From positions 248,001 to 312,000 of the forward strand of contig NZ_SRXT01000005.1 of NCBI RefSeq assembly GCF_004792685.1: a stretch of DNA of 64,000 bases, read 5' to 3'. Position numbers and translations under genes: made by a program. Below the pieces are notes generated by a model. The model was not told the DNA's origin, searched no databases, and was given only the letters and a program-made list of their open reading frames with translations. Origin of the DNA: Sphingomonas gei. GTDB taxonomy: Bacteria; Pseudomonadota; Alphaproteobacteria; Sphingomonadales; Sphingomonadaceae. Positions 27,536 to 36,303 of the stretch are shown here, in pieces. How positions within the stretch are numbered: position 1 is the stretch's first letter; each line of letters begins with the position of its first letter.

Positions 27536-28051
27536 ATGTCCAAGATGACGACCAGCCTGGTCCTGGGCCTGGCGCTTGTCGCCACCGCGGGCTGCGCGAA
27601 GAAGCGCCCCCCCGAGCTGCCGCCGACCCCGACCGAGATAGCGCCGCCCAGCGATGGCAGCAGCGGCGAGAGCAGCGACACGCTCGCCGGGCGCCTGAAC
27701 GAGCAGTTCAAGCGCGAGGTCACCAGCGACACCGTGCATTTCGCGCTCGACCAGTACGACATCGATTCGGAAGCGCGTTCGATCCTCGGCAGCCAGGCGA
27801 GCTGGCTCGTCGCGCATCCCGAGACGCGAATCACGCTCGAGGGCCATGCCGACGAACGCGGCACCCGCGAATATAATCTCGGCCTCGGCGATCGCCGCGC
27901 CAATGCCGCGAAGAATTATCTCGCGGCACGCGGCGTCTCGGCGACGCGGATCACGACGATCAGCTACGGCAAGGAGCGCCCGCTGGCGTTGGGCTCGGAC
28001 GAAGGCAGCTGGGCGCAGAACCGCCGCGCAGTGACCATCGTCATCAACTGA
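27536..28051 (+). CDS. pal: Peptidoglycan-associated lipoprotein Pal
   Basis: A 171-aa outer-membrane lipoprotein. The lipobox is VATAGC at about residue 19, followed by a Pro/Ser linker and the OmpA-like peptidoglycan-binding domain (VHFALDQYDIDSEARSIL, LEGHADERGTREYNLGLGDR RANAAKNYL with the diaminopimelate-binding Asp/Arg). Two ATGs occur at 27533 and 27536; GGAGG with a 6-base spacing favours the second. Last gene of the tol cluster; no cpoB/ybgF follows. Confidence 0.97.
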   Translation: MSKMTTSLVLGLALVATAGCAKKRPPELPPTPTEIAPPSDGSSGESSDTLAGRLNEQFKREVTSDTVHFALDQYDIDSEARSILGSQASWLVAHPETRITLEGHADERGTREYNLGLGDRRANAAKNYLAARGVSATRITTISYGKERPLALGSDEGSWAQNRRAVTIVIN

Positions 28052-28083
28052 CGCGGGTTCGGGGGAGATAGAGCCACTCTCTT

Positions 28084-28161
28084 CCGTTCGCACTGAGCTC
28101 GTCGAAGGGCGGTTCTTCTTCTTGAGGGAGGACGGTGCTTCGACAAGCTCGGCACGAACGG
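28084..28161. repeat. Intergenic inverted repeat, family A (copy 3)
   Basis: Arms CGTTCGCACTGAGCTCGTCG and CTTCGACAAGCTCGGCACG, ending CGAACGG. Same family as 11898, 20374 and 46671, but shorter between arms. It follows pal by 32 bases, where it may end the tol transcript. Confidence 0.8.
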
Positions 28162-28264
28162 AGTGGGACATTCCCTGCATGCCACGACGCCGTCGATCCT
28201 CGCGGATCGGCGGCGTTCGCATGTCTGCCGATTGGGCTTGCAAGGTCGCCTATTTAGATATAAA

Positions 28265-28276
28265 TGTGATATCACA
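28265..28276. promoter_or_regulatory. Perfect palindrome TGTGATATCACA in an AT-rich promoter
   Basis: A 12-bp perfect palindrome within an AT-rich stretch (28250-28281) that stands out in this GC-rich DNA, 17 bases before the SPFH gene start. Its place over the expected -10 to +1 region suggests a repressor operator. The regulator is not known; the RHH protein encoded two genes on is one candidate. Confidence 0.55.
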
Positions 28277-28292
28277 ATAATGGGAGGCAATG

Positions 28293-29198
28293 ATGACGGA
28301 CATTCGGAGCGCAAGCTCTGCGCTGCGGCAGAGTAGCGAGCGCGCGGCGCACACCATGAGCGGCTATGGCATGCTGGTCGTGCTGCTGCTGCCGATCGCA
28401 GCGGTGGTCGGGGCAGTCAGCCAGATCGACCGCATCGCCGATGCATGGGTGGTGTTGACCCTGGTGCTGCCGTGCACGCTTTTCCTGTTCGTCATCGCCG
28501 GCTTCTATCTGCTCCAGCCCAACCAGGCGGCGGTGGTCCTGCTGTTCGGCGACTATCGCGGCACCGATCGTACCTCGGGGCTGCGCTGGACCTGGCCGTG
28601 GATGCTCAAGAAGAAGGTGTCGGTCCGTTCGAACAACATCATCTCGGATCGGATCAAGGTCAACGATCTGCGCGGCAATCCCATCGAGATGGCGGCGCAA
28701 GTGGTGTGGCGGGTCACCGATACCGCCCAGGCGCTGTTCGATGTCGACGATTACAAGGCGTTCGTGATGGTCCAGATCGAGGCTGCGGTGCGCACGATCG
28801 GCTCGCGTTATCCGTATGACGATTTCGAGCACCAGGAAATCACCCTGCGCGGCAATCACGATCAGGTGGGCGGCGAACTGCGTACCGAGCTGATCGCCCG
28901 GCTGACGGTGGCGGGGATCACCGTCGACGAATGCGGCTTTACCCACTTGGCCTATGCGCAGGAGATCGCCGGGGCGATGCTGCGGCGCCAGCAGGCGCAG
29001 GCAGTGGTCGCGGCGCGCACGACTCTGGTCGAAGGCGCGGTCGGCATGGTCGAGATGGCGCTGGCGCTGCTTTCGGAGAAGAATGTCGTCGAGCTCGACG
29101 ACGAACGCCGCGCCGCGATGGTTTCTAACCTGATGGTGGTGCTGTGCGGCGAGCGCGACACCCAGCCCGTGGTCAATGCGGGTTCGCTGTACCAATAG
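28293..29198 (+). CDS. SPFH domain (stomatin/prohibitin-like) membrane protein
   Basis: A 301-aa protein with two N-terminal membrane helices (about residues 27-50 and 58-80) and an SPFH/band-7 domain (from [20 protein letters not shown] to about residue 275, with [17 protein letters not shown] and [15 protein letters not shown]). It lacks a long C-terminal coiled coil, so it is closer to the short stomatin-like proteins. Band-7 proteins organise membrane microdomains and scaffold proteases. Start 28293 chosen because GGGAGG lies five bases from it. RHH and zinc-ribbon genes follow closely, probably one operon. Confidence 0.9.
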   Translation: MTDIRSASSALRQSSERAAHTMSGYGMLVVLLLPIAAVVGAVSQIDRIADAWVVLTLVLPCTLFLFVIAGFYLLQPNQAAVVLLFGDYRGTDRTSGLRWTWPWMLKKKVSVRSNNIISDRIKVNDLRGNPIEMAAQVVWRVTDTAQALFDVDDYKAFVMVQIEAAVRTIGSRYPYDDFEHQEITLRGNHDQVGGELRTELIARLTVAGITVDECGFTHLAYAQEIAGAMLRRQQAQAVVAARTTLVEGAVGMVEMALALLSEKNVVELDDERRAAMVSNLMVVLCGERDTQPVVNAGSLYQ

Positions 29199-29207
29199 GA
29201 AGCGCGC

Positions 29208-29420
29208 GTGTCGGCACCCCCCAAAAAGGCATTTCCATTGCGTCTCGATCCCGCGCTCTATGCGGCGATCGAGCGCTGCGCGGCGGCCGACCTGCGCAGC
29301 GTCAACGCGCAGGTCGAATGCCTCCTGCGCGAGGCGCTGGGGCGTCGTGGGGTGAAGCTGGCGGAGCCGGTCCGTGCCAAGCGCGGGCGTCCGCCGAAAC
29401 CGGAGGGAGAGAAAAAATGA
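29208..29420 (+). CDS. Ribbon-helix-helix DNA-binding protein with AT-hook-like tail
   Basis: A 70-aa protein. [20 protein letters not shown] and [16 protein letters not shown] form a ribbon-helix-helix (Arc/MetJ-like) fold of a dimeric repressor. The basic tail [13 protein letters not shown] contains RGRPPK, which looks like an AT-hook. GTG start at 29208, 9 bp after the SPFH stop with AGGA upstream. Similar short proteins are sometimes labelled HicB-like antitoxins, but no toxin gene is here. I infer it regulates this operon, perhaps through the 28265 palindrome. Confidence 0.82.
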   Translation: MSAPPKKAFPLRLDPALYAAIERCAAADLRSVNAQVECLLREALGRRGVKLAEPVRAKRGRPPKPEGEKK

Positions 29421-29463
29421 CCGGAATGCCCACCAGCCAGAAGCGGCCGCTGAGAGCGGTGCC

Positions 29464-29676
29464 ATGATGCGCGCCAATATCTGCCCCAAATGCCAGAGTG
29501 CGATGGCGGAGGGATTCGTTGCCGCCGAACGCGGCGGCGTGCAAAACGTCAGCAGCTGGCTGGCAGGCGTTCCGCGCAAAACCTGGTTCGGCGTACGGTC
29601 GACCGGCAAACGGCTCGAAATCAGTACATGGCGCTGCCAACGTTGCGGCTTCCTCGAAAGCTATGCTCGCGGCTGA
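29464..29676 (+). CDS. Short zinc-ribbon protein (CPxC...CxxC)
   Basis: A 70-aa protein with two metal-binding pairs: ICPKCQSAM at the start and WRCQRCGFLESYARG at the end, separated by a beta-rich segment with GVQNVSSWLAGVPRKTWFG. The pattern (CPKC, G-F, W, W-G, then RCxRCGYLE-YA) matches small uncharacterised zinc-ribbon proteins. ATGs at 29464 and 29467 are equivalent. A 16-codon frame (29417-29467) fills the gap to the RHH gene with overlapping start and stop, which may aid translational coupling. Function unknown. Confidence 0.75.
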   Translation: MMRANICPKCQSAMAEGFVAAERGGVQNVSSWLAGVPRKTWFGVRSTGKRLEISTWRCQRCGFLESYARG

Positions 29677-29689
29677 CCCGGACTGACGC

Positions 29690-30535
29690 TCAGCCCAAAG
29701 CCTCGTCGAGCAGTCGCGCCAGCCGGAGCCCGCCCTTGACCAGTTGCTGGCGCGCGGGCTTGACAAGCTTCTCGATCGTCGCCTCGTCCAGTCTGGCCCG
29801 TTCGGGAACCGGTCCGCACGGATCGCCATAAGCGCTGGCATAGGCAACGTCGCGGGCCACCTGCCAGCTGTCGCGGCTCCAGTCCTCGACGCTGCCGCCG
29901 TTCACGGCTGCACGCTCCTCGGCCGAATAGAGCCGGACCAGCGAAGGCGGAGTCGAGATTGCGCGCTCGGCTAGCAGACCGTCCCAGATGCTGTGAAGGT
30001 TGAGCTTCTCGGTCGAATAGATGCCGTAGGTCGATTTGGCGCGGTTGCCGCCGAGATCGCCGCGGTCGCCGGCATGGAGCGGCTGGTGCAAGTCGCCGAC
30101 GAAATGGACGAGAAAGGCCAGCGCCATCACCCGCTCGCGCACCGGCACGCTGCGATCCTTGAGCAGCTTGGTGGCGCGCTCGATCTGCGCCGAGACGCAA
30201 TTGCCGTCGGGGCAATTGCCCTTGAGCGTGAAGTCCTTGCAGATATTCACGTTCTGATAGTGCCAGTTATAGGCATAGCTGAAGCGCGCGCCGAGTTCCT
30301 TGATGCAATCGGGCCAGACGCTGGCCTGCTCGATCGTGCGTGCCGGACAGGTCGGCGTTTCGAGCAGCGCCTGGTGCTTGAGAAGCTTGCCGATCTCGAC
30401 GCGTACAGCCGGCGTGACGTTGCGATAGGCGATCGCGGCGACGGTCTCGTGGCCATATTCCCAATAAGCCTGCGCAGGCGAGATGGTCGCGCCGAAACCG
30501 AGAATCGCGGCGAGCAGGATCAGAAATCGCTTCAC
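29690..30535 (-). CDS. S1/P1 nuclease family protein
   Basis: A 281-aa secreted zinc-dependent nuclease that hydrolyses single-stranded nucleic acids and 3'-nucleotides. Signal peptide to PAQA; the mature protein starts at or near YWEYGHE, close to the family's N-terminal Trp zinc ligand. Other ligands: WPDCIKE (Asp), YNWHYQN (His), FLVHFVGDLHQPLHAGDRG (His, Asp, His) and LNLHSIWDG (His, Asp). GTG start at 30535 overlaps the stop of the preceding gene (GTGA). Probably a phosphate or nucleotide scavenging enzyme in the periplasm. Confidence 0.95.
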   Translation of the reverse strand: MKRFLILLAAILGFGATISPAQAYWEYGHETVAAIAYRNVTPAVRVEIGKLLKHQALLETPTCPARTIEQASVWPDCIKELGARFSYAYNWHYQNVNICKDFTLKGNCPDGNCVSAQIERATKLLKDRSVPVRERVMALAFLVHFVGDLHQPLHAGDRGDLGGNRAKSTYGIYSTEKLNLHSIWDGLLAERAISTPPSLVRLYSAEERAAVNGGSVEDWSRDSWQVARDVAYASAYGDPCGPVPERARLDEATIEKLVKPARQQLVKGGLRLARLLDEALG

Positions 30536-31620
30536 TTGTCGTCACCGTAGAATGCGACCAGCCGGTCGCCATTGGAAGAGGCCTTGCCGCGATACATGCC
30601 CGGAGTGTTGAAGGTCCACCCGCCGATCCCACTGGGCGTGACGAAAATCACCCCTCCGCTTCCGCCCAGGCTCTTAACATCGCCCATCACCCGATCAACG
30701 ATCCCCTGTGCCGTTCTTTGATCCGGAACGACCAGCCGCTCGCAAATAAGGTTATATGTACCGGGATCCTGGAGAGGCGGCCCGGCATATGGAGGGCAGT
30801 CGTCGGGCTCCGTACGCACCGCGTGCCGCATTTCCGAACAGATCTCGTGCGCCACACCCACGCGGATGAAGAACTCGCCGGCACCAGTCGCCGAGACCGC
30901 GCAAGCGCGATCGTCGGCATAGGTGCCGGCGCCGATGATCGGTGCGTCGCCGATCCGGCCCCAGCGCTTGCCGGTCAGCCCTCCGGTCGACGTCGCGGCG
31001 GCGACATGGCCCTCAGCGTCCATCGCCACCGCGCCCACGGTGCCGTATTTCAGATCCACGTCGAACCAGCCGAGCTTGTCGTTGGCCTTCATCTTGTCGA
31101 GCTGTTTCCGGCGCTCGGGGGTCGCGAACCATTCGTTGTCGACTTGCTCGAGCCCCTGCTCGCGCGCGAACTGGTCGGCGCCTGCGCCCGACAGCATCAC
31201 GTGCGGGCTCTTCTCCATCACGGCGCGCGCGGCGGCGACCGGGTGGCGGGTGGTGGTGACGCCCGCGACCGATCCGGCAGCGCGGTTGCGCCCGTCCATG
31301 ATCGCCGCATCGAGTTCGTTCTTGGCGTCCCAGGTGAACACTGCGCCGCGCCCGGCATTGAAATTCGGATCGTCCTCGAGCACCTGCACCGCGGCCTGTA
31401 CGGCATCGAGCGACGAGCCGCCGCCGGCCAACACCTTCGAGCCGGCATCAAGCGCGGCATTGAGCCCGGCAGCGATCCCCGTCTCCTGCTCGGGAGTAAC
31501 ACGGCCCTTTTCGATGATCCCGGCGCCGCCATGAATGACGAGCGTCCATTTGGGCTTGTCCTGGGCCTGGGCCGCCAGCGGCATGAGAAGAACTCCGAGC
31601 AAGAGAGGCAAGAGGCGCAT
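30532..31620 (-). CDS. Isoaspartyl peptidase / L-asparaginase (Ntn hydrolase), exported
   Basis: A 362-aa plant-type asparaginase precursor. Signal peptide (MRLLPLLLGVLLMPLAAQAQ), then LVIHGGAGII, and the autocleavage site with the N-terminal nucleophile Thr194 in LKYGTVGAVAMD. The GDAPIIGAGTYAD and STGGLTGKRWGRIGD segments line the substrate pocket. Autoproteolysis would yield alpha and beta subunits. The family removes beta-aspartyl residues from peptides. ATG 31620 overlaps the acyltransferase stop (TGATG) and follows GGGAG. Operon: acyltransferase, this gene, S1/P1 nuclease. Confidence 0.95.
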   Translation of the reverse strand: MRLLPLLLGVLLMPLAAQAQDKPKWTLVIHGGAGIIEKGRVTPEQETGIAAGLNAALDAGSKVLAGGGSSLDAVQAAVQVLEDDPNFNAGRGAVFTWDAKNELDAAIMDGRNRAAGSVAGVTTTRHPVAAARAVMEKSPHVMLSGAGADQFAREQGLEQVDNEWFATPERRKQLDKMKANDKLGWFDVDLKYGTVGAVAMDAEGHVAAATSTGGLTGKRWGRIGDAPIIGAGTYADDRACAVSATGAGEFFIRVGVAHEICSEMRHAVRTEPDDCPPYAGPPLQDPGTYNLICERLVVPDQRTAQGIVDRVMGDVKSLGGSGGVIFVTPSGIGGWTFNTPGMYRGKASSNGDRLVAFYGDDK

Positions 31621-32801
31621 CACGGCACTCCCGAAATCGAGGGTGCTGCCGTAGCAGATCGCGGTCGTGACGCCAGCCGCCGCAAACCGATCAGCGGGCG
31701 CAACCAACCAATCCGGCGGCCGCCGAGATAGAACAGCCAGCACCCGGTGATCGTTGCCCCCAGCAACGCGACGAACTCGATTCCCGCCGGCAGTGCGAAG
31801 CGCAACAGATACCAGCCGAGCATGACGATGATCGTCTGGTGGATGAGGTAGAAGGGGAACACCGCTTCGGTGAGCGTCCGCCGCCAGCGATGGTCGCAGT
31901 TCCACCAGCGATCGGCGATTCCGATCAGCGCGACGATCGTGCACCAGCCCAGGATCAGCCGTCCCGCGGCGAAGGGCAGGCGAAGTTGCGTGTCGGGGAC
32001 GCTCCCCGCCAGCCACAGCAGGAGGATCCCCGCGACCACGACAAAGCCGAGGACCGCGAGCACGCCCGCGACTCGCCACCAGCGCCGGATCGCGGCCCAT
32101 GTCCGCGGCGCATCGGCGAGGAAGAAACCGAAGACGAAAGCGGGGAAATACATGCGATGCGCCGTCCAATCGCCGATCAGGGCGTGGTTCGGCTCGGCGC
32201 GTGGCCCGCTGATCGCCATGTGCACCGCGAGCCAGGCGAGCGGCACCAGCAGCAGCCCCGGCCCGCCGAGCAGATCGTCGGCAAAGCGCGCGAAGCTTGC
32301 CCGAGCCGCAGCCGGCGTCAGCGCCAGGATCGCGACCAGCACGAGCGTGTATGCCCAGAGATATACGACGAACCAGAGATGCTGCCATGTCGGCAGCACG
32401 ATTCCGTCGAGCGTCCCGAAGCGGAAATAATCGCCAACCCAGAAATGCCAGAAGCTGCCGGCATAGCCATGTTGCGTCATCAGCTCGATCCAGGGCTGGG
32501 GCGGGATGATCAGCATTGCGGCGAACAGCGTCGGGAGGACCAGCCGCGCCGTCCGGTCGCGCAGGAAGCTCGCCGGCCCCGTGGATTTGCCGAGCAATGC
32601 GGCAGTGGCGAAGCCCGATACGGTGAACAGCAACGGCAGGCGCCACGCATTGGTCGCCAACATCGGCAGTTGCACCCAGTCGAGCGGTTGCGCCGTCTTC
32701 ACATGCCAGCCCCATGGCACGAAAAACATCCCGATATGATAGAGGATCAGCAGCGCGAACGCCCCGATCCGCAGCCAGTCTATCCCGTAATGCCGTTCCA
32801 T
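31620..32801 (-). CDS. Membrane acyltransferase family 3 / OpgC-like (copy 1)
   Basis: A 393-aa integral membrane protein with about ten helices. The start ERHYGIDWLRIGAFALLILY with the catalytic-type histidine (YHIG), WRLPLLFTVSGFATA, ARLVLPTLFA and FPFYLIHQTIIVMLGW are typical of acyltransferase-3 / glucan-modification proteins. The second ATG (32801) has GGAGG at the right spacing. It is a paralogue of the gene at 33579-34904. Predicted to move acyl groups (for example succinyl or acetyl) onto periplasmic glycans; donor and acceptor unknown. Confidence 0.92.
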   Translation of the reverse strand: MERHYGIDWLRIGAFALLILYHIGMFFVPWGWHVKTAQPLDWVQLPMLATNAWRLPLLFTVSGFATAALLGKSTGPASFLRDRTARLVLPTLFAAMLIIPPQPWIELMTQHGYAGSFWHFWVGDYFRFGTLDGIVLPTWQHLWFVVYLWAYTLVLVAILALTPAAARASFARFADDLLGGPGLLLVPLAWLAVHMAISGPRAEPNHALIGDWTAHRMYFPAFVFGFFLADAPRTWAAIRRWWRVAGVLAVLGFVVVAGILLLWLAGSVPDTQLRLPFAAGRLILGWCTIVALIGIADRWWNCDHRWRRTLTEAVFPFYLIHQTIIVMLGWYLLRFALPAGIEFVALLGATITGCWLFYLGGRRIGWLRPLIGLRRLASRPRSATAAPSISGVP

Positions 32802-32891
32802 ACGCATTGCCTCCCGTCACGAATGCGCATCCGGCTAGCGATACGCGGTGCGGGCCGGTATCGAGATGGGAGAAGCGGCGGAAAGGCTGGG

Positions 32892-33731
32892 ATGGGCGAA
32901 ATCGGGGCAGGGACCAACGGCGGCGAAGGCGGGACGAGCGGCGAGCCGCTGCGCCGGCGCCGGATACTGTGGCTCGCCGCCGGGCTGATCGCGTTCCTTG
33001 CGGTCCAGTCGGTCGCCAACGTCGAATCGACGCTCGAGGACATGGCCAATCTCGGCGTGGTCGAGAGCCGTGCCCATGTCTGGACATGGCAGCTGAGCAG
33101 CCTGGCGGTCTGGCTGGCGCTGCTGCCGGTGCTCGGCTGGCTCGTCGCGCGGCTGCGTCCGCCACGCTTCGGCTGGCCCGTCGCGGTGCTTCTCCACGCC
33201 CTTGCCACGGTGCCGGTCTCGTTCGCGCACGTCGTAGCGATGGTCGCCCTGCGCAAGCTCGCTTATGCAGTGGCGGGCGAGCGCTATGGCTTCGAATCCT
33301 GGCCGATGACTCTGCTTTACGAATATCGCAAGGACGTCGCGACCTATCTGCTCGCGGCCCTGTTCCTCGCCTTCGCGCAGTGGCTGCTCGCGCATCCCGC
33401 GCCAATGCCGGCGGTGAATGGCGAGGCCGATGTGCTTCTCGTGACGGACGGCAGCGTCACCCACCGCGTGCCCGTGACCGCGATCGAGTCAGCATCGGCC
33501 GCCGGAAACTATGTCGAGATCGTCGGCGACGGCAGGACGCTGCTGCACCGCTCGACGCTCGCGGCATTGGCCGAGCGGCTAGGCCCGGGCTTCGCGCGTA
33601 TCCACCGCGGCCGGCTCGTCCGACGCGCCGCGGTGCGCAGCGTCGAGACCGACAAGAGCGGCGACTTCGCCGTCACGCTCGCCAGCGGTGCGGTGTTGCG
33701 CGGCAGCCGGCGCTATCGCGCTGCGCTTTGA
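32892..33731 (+). CDS. Membrane-anchored LytTR DNA-binding regulator
   Basis: A 279-aa regulator. Four membrane helices between residues about 25 and 165 (RRILWLAAGLIAFLAVQSVA, WQLSSLAVWLALLPVLGWLV, WPVAVLLHALATVPVSFAHV, VATYLLAALFLAFAQWLL) followed by a C-terminal LytTR domain ([65 protein letters not shown]). There is no receiver domain, so the membrane part is presumably the sensor. It is divergent from acyltransferase copy 1 (90 bp apart) and its 3' end overlaps acyltransferase copy 2 by 153 bases. A role in controlling the acyltransferases is inferred. Confidence 0.92.
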   Translation: MGEIGAGTNGGEGGTSGEPLRRRRILWLAAGLIAFLAVQSVANVESTLEDMANLGVVESRAHVWTWQLSSLAVWLALLPVLGWLVARLRPPRFGWPVAVLLHALATVPVSFAHVVAMVALRKLAYAVAGERYGFESWPMTLLYEYRKDVATYLLAALFLAFAQWLLAHPAPMPAVNGEADVLLVTDGSVTHRVPVTAIESASAAGNYVEIVGDGRTLLHRSTLAALAERLGPGFARIHRGRLVRRAAVRSVETDKSGDFAVTLASGAVLRGSRRYRAAL

Positions 33732-34904
33732 GGCGAGCCCGATCAGCGGCCGCAGCCAGCCGACCTTCCGGCCCATCGCCCAGACCACAAGGCAAATCGC
33801 TAGCGTCCCACCAAGGAGAAGCGCGAATTCGGTAGCTGGGCCAAGTTCCAGCGGCAGCGTGTACCAGGCGATCAGCACGATCGCGGGGTGGTGGACGATG
33901 TAGAAGGGGAACACCGCCTCGGCGAGCGGCTTGCGCCAGCGGTGATCGCGGTTCCACCAGGTCTCAGCGAGGTGGAAAAGCACGACGATTACGCTCCACG
34001 CCATCGCCACCCGTGCGGCACGATCGAGCGCCATCAGCGCGTGCGGCGGGATTGCCGTCCCCGGATAGGCGACTTCGATCGCGACGATGAACGCCCCGGC
34101 CACCACCGTCACTGCCAGCGCGGACTTCCATGCCCGCGCGATCGCCGGCCAGAGCCGCGGCGCGCCGGCGAGGGTGAAGCCGAACAGGAAGATCGGGACA
34201 TATTGGCTGTGGCCACCCCAGTCGCTGACCAGCCCTTGCCGTTCGGGCACGAGGAACAGCAGCCCGAGCCGCAGCGTCGCGAGCGCGGCGATCGGCACCC
34301 ACAACAGGCGCGGGCCCTGCACGAGCCAGTCTGCTGCCCGGTCCAGCAGCGCGATCACGCGTGCGCCCTGCCAGCCGATCACCGCCGCCAGCAACAGGCT
34401 GTAGGTGGCGAGATAGGCGACGAACCAGAGATGCTCCCAGCTCGGAAACGCGCGGCCGTAGAAAGTGCCGATGCGCCAATAATCCAGCGCCCAAAAATGC
34501 AGATAGCCGTGCGGGTAGCCCGTCTCGAGTACGCGCACCCACATCTCGATCGGCACGAACGCCGCCATGCCGAAGGCGAGCGGAACGAGCAGCCGCGCCG
34601 CACGCGAGCCGGCGAAGGGCAAGGCGCCGCCGGCACGGTCGAACAATTTGCGCGAGGCATAGCCCGAGACGGCGAAGAGCAAGGGCAGCCGCCACGGCGT
34701 CAGCAAGGCCATTGGCGGGATCAGCGCTGGGTAGCTGTGGCTGGTCTTGATAACCCACGCCCAGGGCGCGAACACCATCGCGACGTGATAGACGATCAGC
34801 AGCGCGAATGCGGCGATGCGCAGCCAGTCCATGCCATAATGGCGCTGGCTCGGCGCGGTTTCGAAAGTCTCGCGCGGCGCTGTCAAACCGGTGTCCCTTG
34901 GCAC
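33579..34904 (-). CDS. Membrane acyltransferase family 3 / OpgC-like (copy 2)
   Basis: A 441-aa paralogue of the gene at 31620-32801: [52 protein letters not shown] and [19 protein letters not shown] align helix by helix. GTG at 34904 with AAAGG upstream is preferred; another GTG at 34949 lacks a ribosome-binding site. After the last membrane helix ([13 protein letters not shown]) the frame continues for about 55 codons, 51 of them antisense to the 3' end of the LytTR gene, giving a Glu/Ala/Arg tail missing in copy 1. Either a true antisense overlap or loss of an earlier stop. Confidence 0.87.
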   Translation of the reverse strand: MPRDTGLTAPRETFETAPSQRHYGMDWLRIAAFALLIVYHVAMVFAPWAWVIKTSHSYPALIPPMALLTPWRLPLLFAVSGYASRKLFDRAGGALPFAGSRAARLLVPLAFGMAAFVPIEMWVRVLETGYPHGYLHFWALDYWRIGTFYGRAFPSWEHLWFVAYLATYSLLLAAVIGWQGARVIALLDRAADWLVQGPRLLWVPIAALATLRLGLLFLVPERQGLVSDWGGHSQYVPIFLFGFTLAGAPRLWPAIARAWKSALAVTVVAGAFIVAIEVAYPGTAIPPHALMALDRAARVAMAWSVIVVLFHLAETWWNRDHRWRKPLAEAVFPFYIVHHPAIVLIAWYTLPLELGPATEFALLLGGTLAICLVVWAMGRKVGWLRPLIGLASKRSAIAPAAAQHRTAGERDGEVAALVGLDAAHRGASDEPAAVDTREARA

Positions 34905-34976
34905 TCGCGCCTTTCGCGGCGAGGCCGGGAGGGCTATATGCCCAGTCACGTAAGCAAAGCGTTAGCAAGGAATCCC

Positions 34977-36101
34977 ATGTCCCTCCGCCCGTGGCGCGAT
35001 ATCGTCCGTCGGCAAAGCCGCCAGATCATGGTGGGCAACGTCCCCGTCGGCGGCGATGCGCCGGTGACGGTGCAGACGATGACCAACACCCCAACCAGCG
35101 ACCCCGGCGCGACGATCGACCAGATCCGTCGCTGCGAGGACGCCGGCGTCGACATCATCCGCGTCTCGTGCCCCGATGTGGAGAGCACCGCCGCGCTCGG
35201 CCAGATCGTCCGTGCCGCGCGCGTGCCGATCGTCGCCGACATCCATTTCCACTATAAGCGCGCGCTCGAGGCGGCCGATGCCGGCGCGGCGTGCCTGCGG
35301 ATCAATCCGGGCAATATCGGCAGCGCCGAACGCGTCAACGAAGTGGTCAATGCCGCCAAGGCCAATGGCTGCGCGATCCGCATCGGCGTCAATGCGGGGT
35401 CGTTGGAGAAGGACCTGCTCGAGAAATACGGCGAGCCGTGCCCCGAGGCGCTGGTCGAATCAGCGCTCGACCACATCAAATTGCTCCAGGACCGCGACTT
35501 CCACGAATTCAAGGTCGCGGTGAAGGCCTCCGATCTGTTCCTCGCGGTCGCCGCGTACCAGCAGCTCGCCGATCAGGTGGATTGCCCGCTGCATTTGGGC
35601 ATCACCGAGGCGGGCGGGTTCGTCGGCGGCACGGTCAAGTCGGCGATCGGGATGGGCTCGCTGCTCTGGTACGGGATCGGTGACACGATCCGCGTCAGTC
35701 TTTCGGCCGAGCCCGAGGAAGAAGTCCGCGTCGGCTTCGAGATCCTCAAGGCGCTCGGCATCCGCAATCGCGGGGTGCGCGTCGTCTCGTGCCCGAGCTG
35801 TGCGCGGCAGGGCTTCGACGTGATTCGCACCGTCCAGGCGCTGGAGGAGCGGCTCCAGCATATCCGCACGCCGATGTCGCTCTCGGTACTCGGCTGCGTC
35901 GTCAACGGCCCCGGCGAGGCGCGCGAGACCGATATCGGCATCACCGGCGGTGGCAACGGCAAGCACATGGTCTATCTGTCCGGGGTCACCGACCACCATG
36001 TCCAGGACGCCGATATGGTCAACCACATCGTCAGGCTGGTCGAAGCCAAGGCGGCGGAGATCGAAGCCGCCGAGAGCGCCGTGGTCCAGGCGGCGGAGTG
36101 A
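34977..36101 (+). CDS. ispG: 4-hydroxy-3-methylbut-2-enyl diphosphate synthase (flavodoxin), IspG/GcpE
   Basis: A 374-aa [4Fe-4S] enzyme of the non-mevalonate isoprenoid pathway converting MEcPP to HMBPP. TIM-barrel part starts [20 protein letters not shown]; cluster cysteines are in [11 protein letters not shown] and [11 protein letters not shown] near the C-terminus. ATG at 34977 (AAGGA, six bases) gives the usual MSLRPWRDI start; an in-frame ATG at 34938 has an even stronger GGGAGGG and would add 13 residues. Divergent from acyltransferase copy 2. Confidence 0.97.
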   Translation: MSLRPWRDIVRRQSRQIMVGNVPVGGDAPVTVQTMTNTPTSDPGATIDQIRRCEDAGVDIIRVSCPDVESTAALGQIVRAARVPIVADIHFHYKRALEAADAGAACLRINPGNIGSAERVNEVVNAAKANGCAIRIGVNAGSLEKDLLEKYGEPCPEALVESALDHIKLLQDRDFHEFKVAVKASDLFLAVAAYQQLADQVDCPLHLGITEAGGFVGGTVKSAIGMGSLLWYGIGDTIRVSLSAEPEEEVRVGFEILKALGIRNRGVRVVSCPSCARQGFDVIRTVQALEERLQHIRTPMSLSVLGCVVNGPGEARETDIGITGGGNGKHMVYLSGVTDHHVQDADMVNHIVRLVEAKAAEIEAAESAVVQAAE

Positions 36102-36150
36102 TTTAGGCCTCAATCACCAAGGACGGCGGAATACTTCCCGACTCGTGCGC

Positions 36151-36213
36151 CTGCGAAAGCAGGAGCCCAGGATAATGGCGGGCTATATACCTTGGGCTCC
36201 TGCTTTCGCAGGA
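36151..36213. repeat. Intergenic inverted repeat, family C (copy 1)
   Basis: CCTGCGAAAGCAGGAGCCCA on the left and TGGGCTCCTGCTTTCGCAGG on the right, separated by about 20 bases. Each half has its own GCGAAAGC mini-hairpin. Other copies at 44394, 47686, 56191 (half) and 62704. Confidence 0.85.
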
Positions 36214-36303
36214 GAACTGAATGGCGGCAATCGGTGATGGTGATTGCGCAGCCATGTCGCGTTAGCCAGCCGGTAAGTGTCCCGCGCTAGACTCGCAGGC
36301 AAT

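Noticed and set aside
28265..28276. CRP or FNR binding site
   Set aside because: The half-sites TGTGA/TCACA are separated by only two bases rather than the six of CRP, and FNR half-site order differs.
29208..29420. HicAB toxin-antitoxin
   Set aside because: The RHH protein could be mistaken for HicB, but there is no HicA-like toxin beside it and the operon partners are SPFH and zinc-ribbon genes.
31621..33405. Extension of the asparaginase frame upstream to 33405
   Set aside because: It crosses the acyltransferase and LytTR genes; the signal peptide start at 31620 is clearly the real one.
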